NCBI GenBank assembly: GCA_038326615.1
Contig: JBBQKF010000064.1
Coordinates: 1-17,795, forward strand
DNA length: 17,795 nt
Source of the DNA: JBBQKF01 sp038326615
Lineage (GTDB): Bacteria > Bacillota > Clostridia > Saccharofermentanales > UBA5734
Direction: 5' to 3'
Below the pieces are notes generated by a model that saw only the letters and a list, made by a program, of their open reading frames with translations, ran no database searches and was not told the DNA's origin. Both the position numbers and the translations under genes were made by a program. Positions 1 to 6,860 of the stretch are shown here, piece after piece (the stretch's first letter is position 1; every line of letters begins with the position of its first letter).

Positions 1-1
1 T

Positions 2-139
2 AGGACTAAATTGTTCTTACAAATACTATCAAAGAAAGTGGCTTACATTAATTTCTCCACAGTTCGATTTGTAATTGCTTATTTTTAGCATGATTCTACA
101 GAGTTTTTCAAACTTTACTGAGTTAACGCTATAGCCATT
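2..139 (+). repeat. Outer inverted repeat, left copy
   Basis: This stretch matches the reverse complement of 17657-17795 over about 138 bp, with roughly 17 differences and one single-base indel (about 88% identity by eye). Exact blocks include CTTACAAATACTATCAA, CAGTTCGATTTGTAATTGCT and TTTACTGAGTTAAC. Similarity stops just after GCCATT and does not continue towards glgB. No reading frame or known insertion-sequence end was recognised. It may continue beyond the window edge, so its true outer boundary is unknown. Confidence 0.85.
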
Positions 140-220
140 AAAACAAATATTTAATTTTTCATAAGTGCTATTAATAATGAGTTAATTTATGTAAATATTC
201 ATTAAAATCAAAATATTTCC

Positions 221-248
221 TTGTGGAAAAAATGAAATAAGGTATAAT
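221..248 (+). promoter_or_regulatory. Probable sigma-A promoter of glgB
   Basis: A perfect -10 hexamer TATAAT (243-248) lies 16 bp downstream of a weak -35 TTGTGG (221-226). It would start transcription about 70 nt before the glgB start codon. The surrounding sequence is very AT-rich, so chance matches are common; the call rests on the perfect -10 and its position. Confidence 0.45.
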
Positions 249-325
249 TATATTAATACAAATTTAACCAAGAACTGCATAGTTATTGGTGGACAAATAA
301 TAAAATTACAAGGAGGCGGATAGAA

Positions 326-2245
326 ATGCAAAAATTTTCTTTTGACCAGGCTTACTTGTTTAATACCGGTTCGGATTTTATGAGTTACAACCTTCTTGGT
401 TCTCACTCAATTAAAATTGATGGGACCGATGGATATTCATTTTCAGTTTGGGCGCCTACAGCAAAATCAGTATGTGTTGTCGGAGATTTTAATTATTGGG
501 ATAATTCAGCAAATATTTTAGAGAAAATGGGCGATACAGGAATATTTTACGGCTTTGTTTTACATGCGTCTCAGTGGCAACGTTATAAGTTTGGAATTAC
601 ATCAAATAGTGGGAGTTTCTTTTTGAAAGCAGACCCCTATGCAATCCATAGTGAAACTCGTAATAGTACATCATCAATTTTATACCCACACGATGATGGT
701 TTTGTTTGGAGCGATAAGAAATTTATCGACATAAGAGTTTCTCGTGGAATTAAACCAACTTTTGATGACAAACCACTTAATATTTATGAAGTGCATTTAG
801 GTTCATGGAAAAGATATCCTGATGATTCATTTTATGATTACAGGAAAATTGCTCATGAATTGTGTGAGTATGTATCCGATATGGGATATACCCATATAGA
901 ACTATTACCAGTAATGGAACATCCGCTCGATGATTCATGGGGCTATCAGGTTACAGGATTTTATAGCCCTACGAGCCGATTTGGAACACCCTGCGATTTT
1001 AAATATTTTGTTGATTACATGCATAATAATGGGATAGGCGTAATTCTTGATTGGGTTCCAGGTCATTTTCCTAAAGATGCTTTTGGGCTTGCAAGATTTG
1101 ATGGATCTGCAGTTTATGAGTATGCAGATGATCGTGTTGGTGAGCATAAAGAATGGGGGACTTATGTTTTTAATTATTCAAGAGCAGAAGTCAGATCTTT
1201 TCTTATGTCAAATGCTATGTACTGGGCAAAGGAATACCATATAGATGGAATCAGAGTCGATGCAGTCTCTAGTATGCTTTATCTTAATTATGGGAGAACA
1301 AACTATATAAGAAATATTCACGGAGGAGTCGAAAATCTTGAGGCAGTTTCATTTTTGCAGCAACTAAATGATGTGGTTCTTAACAATAATCCAGGATTTA
1401 TGATGATTGCTGAAGAATCAACTGCATGGGCTAAAGTTACAGCATCTCAAAATGATGGAGGACTTGGGTTTACTCACAAATGGAATATGGGGTGGATGCA
1501 TGATACTCTTGATTATTTTTCGAAAGACTATATTTATAGGAAATGGCATCAATCACAAATTTCATTTTCACTTGTCTATGCATTTTCTGAGAGCTTTATT
1601 CTACCAATGTCGCATGATGAAATTGTTCACGGAAAAGGTTCTCTTATAAACAAAATGCCAGGCGATGAGTGGCGTAAATTTGCATCATTACGTACTCTAT
1701 ATGCTTATATGATTGCTCACCCAGGTGGTAAACTTATCTTCATGGGAAGTGAATTCGGGCAATTCATTGAGTGGAGATTTTATGAGCAACTTGAGTGGTT
1801 TATGCTTGCAAATGACATGCATAAAAAACTCCAAAACTATGTTAAAGAGTTAAACCATATATATTTATCCAGTAAAGAATTATGGGAACAAAACGGTGGT
1901 TGGGATGGATTTTCCTGGCATAGTGCCGATGATTCCAATAATAGTATTTTCATTTTTTCAAGACACTCAAAAGATTGCAAGTCTGTGATAGTAGTTTTGA
2001 ATATGTCGCCAAATGCAATTGAAAAGTATAAATTCGGTGTTTCAAATGAAGGTCATTATAAGATTATTTTAAATTCTGACGATATTGAATTTGGCGGAAG
2101 TGATTATGTTTCAGAAATTATGAAAACCAATATTTATGATTCTTTTAAAGAGATAAATGATGGTGGATTTCCTTATTCTTTAGAAATTCCAGTTCCACCT
2201 TTAGCTGCACTTTACATCAAATACACAGAAATTGAAAACTATTAA
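326..2245 (+). CDS. glgB: 1,4-alpha-glucan branching enzyme GlgB (GH13)
   Basis: Cytoplasmic enzyme that cuts alpha-1,4-glucan and rejoins the piece through an alpha-1,6 bond to branch glycogen. The 639 residues fit the shorter bacterial GlgB form. The N-terminal region (about 30-120) has the CBM48-type VWAPTAKSVCVVGDFNYWD signature. The GH13 barrel follows, with all three expected catalytic residues visible: nucleophile D312 in GIRVDAVSS, acid/base E363 in MIAEEST, and D431 in MSHDEIVHGKGSL. An all-beta C-terminal domain ends in a hydrophobic strand. The ATG follows AGGAGG (311-316) with 9-nt spacing. It is the first gene of the glycogen locus but is separated from glgC by 545 bp of repeats and a MITE, so it may be transcribed on its own. 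The nearest alternative, glycosyltrehalose hydrolase, is less likely given the HDEIVHGK motif. Confidence 0.96.
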   Translation: MQKFSFDQAYLFNTGSDFMSYNLLGSHSIKIDGTDGYSFSVWAPTAKSVCVVGDFNYWDNSANILEKMGDTGIFYGFVLHASQWQRYKFGITSNSGSFFLKADPYAIHSETRNSTSSILYPHDDGFVWSDKKFIDIRVSRGIKPTFDDKPLNIYEVHLGSWKRYPDDSFYDYRKIAHELCEYVSDMGYTHIELLPVMEHPLDDSWGYQVTGFYSPTSRFGTPCDFKYFVDYMHNNGIGVILDWVPGHFPKDAFGLARFDGSAVYEYADDRVGEHKEWGTYVFNYSRAEVRSFLMSNAMYWAKEYHIDGIRVDAVSSMLYLNYGRTNYIRNIHGGVENLEAVSFLQQLNDVVLNNNPGFMMIAEESTAWAKVTASQNDGGLGFTHKWNMGWMHDTLDYFSKDYIYRKWHQSQISFSLVYAFSESFILPMSHDEIVHGKGSLINKMPGDEWRKFASLRTLYAYMIAHPGGKLIFMGSEFGQFIEWRFYEQLEWFMLANDMHKKLQNYVKELNHIYLSSKELWEQNGGWDGFSWHSADDSNNSIFIFSRHSKDCKSVIVVLNMSPNAIEKYKFGVSNEGHYKIILNSDDIEFGGSDYVSEIMKTNIYDSFKEINDGGFPYSLEIPVPPLAALYIKYTEIENY

Positions 2246-2264
2246 CCAACAACCAAACAAACAG

Positions 2265-2312
<48 letters not shown>

Positions 2313-2316
2313 AGAA

Positions 2317-2483
2317 GGTTCGGGTGTCAAAAGCAACAAAGGAGTGATAGGTGATAAATGTTGATGAAATCACCAAATATTGGCCATTACAAGCAATCTA
2401 GCATTTGAAATATTCTTAAGTCATCGTCGAGCAAAATCTGACTAATCACAATAAATATAAATCATGCTTTTAACACCCGAACC
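2317..2483 (-). mobile_element. MITE-like element, copy 1 (167 bp)
   Basis: The element has terminal inverted repeats GGTTCGGGTGTCAAAAG; the right end differs at one base. It is flanked by a 6-bp direct repeat, AAAGAA (2311-2316 and 2484-2489), interpreted as the target-site duplication. Its reverse complement matches 17382-17549, with about six differences over the first 122 bp or so. An unrelated stretch of roughly 30 bp precedes the last terminal repeat. There is no transposase gene, so the element is non-autonomous. It sits in the glgB-glgC gap. Its mother IS family cannot be named with confidence: the ends loosely recall ISL3-type ends, but those usually give 8-bp duplications. Confidence 0.9.
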
Positions 2484-2490
2484 AAAGAAA

Positions 2491-2517
2491 TAATAATAAT
2501 AATAAGAAGAAGAAGAA
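2491..2517 (+). repeat. Trinucleotide tracts (TAA)5(GAA)4
   Basis: Five TAA units are followed directly by four GAA units, just right of MITE copy 1. Removing the MITE and one target duplication would place these tracts next to the (ATAA)12 tract, so the element landed inside a pre-existing simple-sequence region. Confidence 0.9.
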
Positions 2518-2618
2518 ATATCAACAGATTTAAACATAAGGAACATCCGTAAAAGGCTTAAATAAGCAATACAATTTTATAACCAAAATAAAATGCATGC
2601 ACATTACAGAAAACAGAA

Positions 2619-2684
2619 CAATATTCAGGAAATATTCAGAAAATATTTAGAAAATATTTAGAAAATATTTAGAAAATATTTAGA
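2619..2684 (+). repeat. 11-bp tandem repeat, six units, phased A/T tracts
   Basis: The unit is AAATATTTAGA. Four exact copies run from 2641 to 2684. They are preceded by AAATATTCAGA (2630-2640) and a more diverged copy (2619-2629). The 11-bp period is close to one helical turn, so the A/T tracts face the same side of the helix. The array ends about 107 bp upstream of the glgC start codon. Confidence 0.93.
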
Positions 2685-2740
2685 TTAATACTCAGAACGA
2701 AAGAATATTCAAATCAAAACAAACACCTGGATCCAGATCA

Positions 2741-2770
2741 TTAGCAACTTGATTATTAAAACACTATAAT
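2741..2770 (+). promoter_or_regulatory. Possible glgC promoter (weakly supported)
   Basis: TTAGCA (2741-2746), 18 bp, then TATAAT (2765-2770). The hexamers look good, but transcription from here would begin around 2777, inside the AAGGAG ribosome binding site (2776-2781). The match is therefore either fortuitous or would give an almost leaderless message. No better candidate was seen in the gap. Confidence 0.25.
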
Positions 2771-2775
2771 ATTTT

Positions 2776-2781
2776 AAGGAG
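2776..2781 (+). promoter_or_regulatory. Ribosome binding site deciding the glgC start
   Basis: AAGGAG directly abuts an upstream in-frame ATG (2782), which leaves no spacing. It lies 9 nt before the ATG at 2791. The start at 2791 (MAKNEMIG) is therefore preferred over 2782 (MSLMAKN). Confidence 0.75.
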
Positions 2782-2790
2782 ATGAGTTTG

Positions 2791-4053
2791 ATGGCGAAAA
2801 ATGAAATGATAGGAATGATTTTAGCAGGAGGACAAGGAAGTCGGTTGGGTGTGTTAACCAAACATCTTGCTAAACCAGCAGTACCTTTTGGCAGTAGGTA
2901 CCGAATTGTAGATTTTACACTAAGTAATTGCTCTAATTCAGGAATAGAAACGGTTGGAGTTCTAACACAGTATCAGCCTCTTGCACTAAATACCTATATC
3001 GGCAATGGCCAACCTTGGGATCTTGATAGAATATATGGCGGTGCGTTTATTTTACCGCCTTATCAAAAATCAAGCAAAAGTGACTGGTACAAGGGAACCG
3101 CAAATGCGATTTATCAAAATACTGAATTCATCGATAACTATGATCCGAAATACGTAGTAATCCTTTCTGGAGACCATATATATAAGATGAATTATGCAAA
3201 AATGCTTAAGGTACACATAGACGCAAAAGCTGATGCAACAATTGCTGTTATAGAAGTTTCATGGCAGGATGCTTCAAGGTTTGGAATAATGAATACCGAT
3301 GAAAACTCAATAATAACAGAGTTTGACGAGAAACCAGATCATCCAAAAAGCAATCTGGCATCAATGGGCGTATACATCTTTACTTGGGATGTTCTTAAAC
3401 AAAAACTTGAGGAAGATGAACAAAAAGAACACTCAACACATGATTTTGGTAAAGATATAATCCCTGCATATTTAAAGGAAAATAAGAAACTCCTAGCATA
3501 TTATTTTTCTGGATATTGGAAGGACGTTGGAACAATTGAAAGTTTGTGGGAAGCCAATATGGATATTCTTGATCGTCCGCAAGAAATAAACCTGATGGAT
3601 TCATCATGGCGTATTTATAGTAGAAATCCTGTTAAACCTCCTCATTATATAGCCAAAGGAGCAACTGTTCACAATAGTTGTCTTACAGATGGTTGTGTTA
3701 TTGAAGGCGATGTACAGCATTGTGTTATTTTTAATAGTGTTATAGTCGAAAAAGGCGCTATTGTTAAAGATTCAGTTTTAATGCCTGGCGTTGTAGTAAA
3801 ATCTGGGGCTTATGTAAATAAAGCAATTGTAGGTTCAGAAACGACAATAAGCAAAAATGTTAGCATCGGATATTCCGCAATTGAGGATAGTCCATATATA
3901 AACACACATATTTGCTCTAATAATATAACTGTTATTGAACGTGGACTTGTTTTAAAAGAAGGCGTCAGCATTCCGTGTAATTCCATGGTTGAAATTCTTG
4001 ATGATATACCACCGGAATTGTCTGTTATCGAAAGTTTTGAAAAGGTGTTTTAG
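2791..4053 (+). CDS. glgC: Glucose-1-phosphate adenylyltransferase, catalytic subunit GlgC
   Basis: Makes ADP-glucose from ATP and glucose-1-phosphate, the committed step of bacterial glycogen synthesis. The protein has 420 residues, normal for the family. The nucleotidyltransferase domain has the LAGGQGSRLG loop (11-20), the PFGSRYRIVDFTLSN segment, KGTANAIYQN, and the metal-binding SGDHIYKMNY with D128. EFDEKP, FGKDIIP and YWKDVGTI motifs follow. The last 120 or so residues form a left-handed beta-helix of hexapeptide-type repeats (for example DGCVIEGDVQHCVIF). Catalytic motifs are intact, in contrast to the downstream GlgD. An AGGAGG that overlaps the glgC stop serves glgD, so the two genes are almost certainly co-transcribed and co-assembled. 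Confidence 0.97.
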   Translation: MAKNEMIGMILAGGQGSRLGVLTKHLAKPAVPFGSRYRIVDFTLSNCSNSGIETVGVLTQYQPLALNTYIGNGQPWDLDRIYGGAFILPPYQKSSKSDWYKGTANAIYQNTEFIDNYDPKYVVILSGDHIYKMNYAKMLKVHIDAKADATIAVIEVSWQDASRFGIMNTDENSIITEFDEKPDHPKSNLASMGVYIFTWDVLKQKLEEDEQKEHSTHDFGKDIIPAYLKENKKLLAYYFSGYWKDVGTIESLWEANMDILDRPQEINLMDSSWRIYSRNPVKPPHYIAKGATVHNSCLTDGCVIEGDVQHCVIFNSVIVEKGAIVKDSVLMPGVVVKSGAYVNKAIVGSETTISKNVSIGYSAIEDSPYINTHICSNNITVIERGLVLKEGVSIPCNSMVEILDDIPPELSVIESFEKVF

Positions 4054-4065
4054 GAGGAGTAATTT

Positions 4066-5184
4066 ATGTTTATAGATGCAATGGGATTAATTTTGGCAGA
4101 TAATGCGAGCATAAGATTAGGGGAACTTACAAGACCAAGAGCTTTAGCGGCAGTTCCTTTCGCAGGAAGATATAGAATAATTGATTTTATGCTATCAAAT
4201 ATGGTAAATTCAGGAATTATAAGTGTTGGAGTACTTACAAGTAATAAATATAAATCATTAATGGACCATCTTGGGAATGGTGCTGCTTGGGACCTTTCAC
4301 GTAAAAATAAAGGGCTTTTCATATTGCCTCCGTTCATCACTTCCGAAATGTATGGTTGTGGAATAAATGGTGATATTGATGGACTGTCTGGCATACTTGA
4401 TTTCTTTAAAATGAATTCATTTAAATATATAATAGTTGCTGGAAGCAGTGTTGTGTTTAATTCTTCATTTAATAAAATGTTGGAGGAACACGAAGCATCC
4501 GGAGCCGATATCAGTGTATTGTATAACAAAGACGGAACAAACAATAACGATAATTCCCTAATACTTGAAACTGACCGCAAAAACTGGATAAAAAATATGT
4601 ATAAGAATCCAGGCAAACCAGTTTCAAACAAAGCGTCACTTGGCGTTTTTGTCATGAGAAGAGATTTACTTATTGATCTTATCATGGAAGCTATTTCAAG
4701 AGGGGAACATGATTTTGCACTGGACGTTTTAATTAGGAAAAACGACAAATTAAAGCTTCGTGGTATCGAATTCAAAGGCATTTCATTAAGAATAAATACA
4801 ATTCAGTCGTACTTTTCAAGCACAATGAAAGTATTACGTGAAGATGTCAGGGAAGAACTTTTTATGGCCGAACAAAGAGTTTTTACAAAAGTTAAGGACG
4901 AAGCTCCATCTTTATATTCAAACGATTGTGTTGTCAGAAACTCACTTATATCTGACGGATGTAGAATTCTAGGAGAAGTTTCCGATAGTATGCTTTTCAG
5001 AGGTGTAACTATTTCAAAGAATACAAAGGTGAAGAATTGTATAATTATGCAAAATGTTCATATTTCAGAGGGCTGTGAACTCGAAAATACGATTATTGAT
5101 AAAAATTCTGTATTAAGACCAGGAATTAAGCTTATTGGGCAGGCAGATTACCCAGTTGTAATAGGAAAAGGAGCGATTGTTTAA
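4066..5184 (+). CDS. glgD: Glucose-1-phosphate adenylyltransferase subunit GlgD (probably regulatory)
   Basis: Paralogue of GlgC, 372 residues, keeping the overall fold: PFAGRYRIIDFMLSN (31-45), the NGAAWDL segment, and a C-terminal beta-helix (about 285-372) with hexapeptide-type repeats. The catalytic signatures are lost. The glycine-rich loop GGxGSRLG is ADNASIRLG (11-19), and the SGD metal-binding motif is GSS (126-128). In Firmicutes GlgD partners GlgC in a heterotetramer and modulates its activity; by that precedent this copy is inferred to be a non-catalytic, regulatory subunit. Translation is tightly coupled: the site AGGAGG at 4052-4057 overlaps the glgC stop, and the stop codon TAA shares its last base with the glgA ATG. 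Confidence 0.93.
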   Translation: MFIDAMGLILADNASIRLGELTRPRALAAVPFAGRYRIIDFMLSNMVNSGIISVGVLTSNKYKSLMDHLGNGAAWDLSRKNKGLFILPPFITSEMYGCGINGDIDGLSGILDFFKMNSFKYIIVAGSSVVFNSSFNKMLEEHEASGADISVLYNKDGTNNNDNSLILETDRKNWIKNMYKNPGKPVSNKASLGVFVMRRDLLIDLIMEAISRGEHDFALDVLIRKNDKLKLRGIEFKGISLRINTIQSYFSSTMKVLREDVREELFMAEQRVFTKVKDEAPSLYSNDCVVRNSLISDGCRILGEVSDSMLFRGVTISKNTKVKNCIIMQNVHISEGCELENTIIDKNSVLRPGIKLIGQADYPVVIGKGAIV

Positions 5185-6830
5185 TGGTACGAGCAAAAAA
5201 ACCTACAGAACTTTTAAACAGTGTGGCAAAAGGTTCAAAAAAACCTGAGTTTAAATCAGAAGAACCTAAAGTACGTTCAAATAAAACTGTAGTACTTTCA
5301 GACAAATCAGAAGCAGTTTCAGATAAAACAGTAGAACAATCAAACAAAATAAATGTTAAATTAGAAAACAGAAAAGTTCCCTTGAAAAATCCTTCTGTTT
5401 TATTTGTTTCATCTGAATGTGCGCCTTTTGCAAAAGTTGGAGGACTAGCCGATGTTGTAGGTTCGCTCCCTAAGGTTTTAAAAGAGCAGGGGTGTGATGT
5501 TCGTGTAATTATGCCATTTTATCGTAAAATCAAACAAAAACATCTTGAATCTGCGGTTTTGCTTAGATGGGCTATGATTAAACTTGGTTGGAGAACCCAG
5601 TACAGTGGACTTTATACAATGAATTACGAAGGAATTCAATACTATTTTATCGATAATGAATACTTTTTTGGTCATGATAAAGTTTATATTGATTATACAT
5701 TTGATATTGAACGATTTTGCTTCTTTCAAAGAGCTGTTCTAGAGGCACTTGGAGAACCAATGAATTTTGAACCTGATATTTTACATTGTAATGATTGGCA
5801 AGCAGGAATGATTCCGTGTCTTTTGTACTATCATTATAAGACATCAGGCTATCATCTAAACATGAAAACTGTTTTGACAATCCATAATCTTAAATATCAG
5901 GGGATTCATAGTAAAGAAATGATAAGTGATTTGCTTGATTTACCACACGAGTGTATAAATGAGAACGGAATACTGCACCGTGGTGACCCAAATTTTCTTA
6001 AGGCAGGAATTGTATACTCTGACGCGATTACTACTGTGTCTGAAACATATGCTAAGGAAATACTGACAACAGAATATGGTGAAGGTCTTGATGGAATTTT
6101 GCGGGAGAAAATTAATAAAATATATGGCATCGTAAATGGAATAGATACCTTTGAATATAATCCCGAAAACGATACGGCACTTCCAGAAAAATATAATATT
6201 GAAACTGTATTTAAGAATAAACCGATATGCAAAAAGGGATTACAAAAAGAACTTAATCTTTCTCAAAGCCCACAAATTCCTCTTTTAGGAATGGTAACAA
6301 GATTAGTTGATCAAAAGGGTCTTGACCTTATTTTATACGTTCTTGATGAAATTCTTGACACGTCAGCACAGGTTGCAATTCTTGGAACTGGGGATCCATA
6401 TTATGAAAATGCACTTACTGATATTTCACTAAAGAGGAAGGATTGTCTTTCTGCATCAATAACTTTTGACAATCAACTTGCACACAGAATATATGCTGGA
6501 TGTGATATGTTTATAATGCCTTCTTTGTTTGAGCCGTGCGGTCTATCGCAAATGATAAGTATGCATTATGGAACAATCCCGATAGTAAGGGAAACTGGGG
6601 GACTAAAAGATACAGTTATTCCCTATAATGAATTTACCGGAGAAGGGACAGGATTTTCTTTTATAAATCCTAATCCAAATGAATTTTTGAAGATAACGAA
6701 ATATGCGTGCGACGTCTTTGAAAACAAAAAAGACGCTTGGAAATGGCTAATACGAAATGGCATGTCTAGTAATTTTACCTGGTCAAACTCTGCAAAAAAA
6801 TATCTTGAACTATATAAAGAAATTTTGTAA
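5184..6830 (+). CDS. glgA: Glycogen synthase GlgA (GT5) with an N-terminal extension
   Basis: Transfers glucose from ADP-glucose to the growing alpha-1,4-glucan. The GT5 core starts near residue 71 (PSVLFVSSECAPFAKVGGLADVVG), with the substrate-binding KVGGLAD at 84-90. The second Rossmann domain has GMVTRLVDQKGLDL and the C-terminal FEPCGLSQ motif with E450, then GTIPIVRETGGLKDTV. Total length is 548 residues against a usual core of about 480. The extra 65-70 N-terminal residues are polar, rich in Lys, Ser, Glu and Val, and contain repeated SxKTVxxS-like pieces (for example SNKTVVLSDK and SDKTVEQSNK). No signal peptide is visible. The ATG overlaps the glgD stop by one base, with AAAAGGAG (5166-5173) 10 nt upstream. 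No good internal start with a site of its own was noticed, so the extension appears genuine. Confidence 0.96.
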   Translation: MVRAKKPTELLNSVAKGSKKPEFKSEEPKVRSNKTVVLSDKSEAVSDKTVEQSNKINVKLENRKVPLKNPSVLFVSSECAPFAKVGGLADVVGSLPKVLKEQGCDVRVIMPFYRKIKQKHLESAVLLRWAMIKLGWRTQYSGLYTMNYEGIQYYFIDNEYFFGHDKVYIDYTFDIERFCFFQRAVLEALGEPMNFEPDILHCNDWQAGMIPCLLYYHYKTSGYHLNMKTVLTIHNLKYQGIHSKEMISDLLDLPHECINENGILHRGDPNFLKAGIVYSDAITTVSETYAKEILTTEYGEGLDGILREKINKIYGIVNGIDTFEYNPENDTALPEKYNIETVFKNKPICKKGLQKELNLSQSPQIPLLGMVTRLVDQKGLDLILYVLDEILDTSAQVAILGTGDPYYENALTDISLKRKDCLSASITFDNQLAHRIYAGCDMFIMPSLFEPCGLSQMISMHYGTIPIVRETGGLKDTVIPYNEFTGEGTGFSFINPNPNEFLKITKYACDVFENKKDAWKWLIRNGMSSNFTWSNSAKKYLELYKEIL

Positions 6831-6860
6831 AATGCAAAAATTGCGTCAAGGAGGCTAATG

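Noticed and set aside
4050..4781. Open frame of 243 codons on the minus strand
   Set aside because: It is wholly antisense to glgD, has no ribosome binding site or recognisable domain, and overlaps a gene with clear homology.
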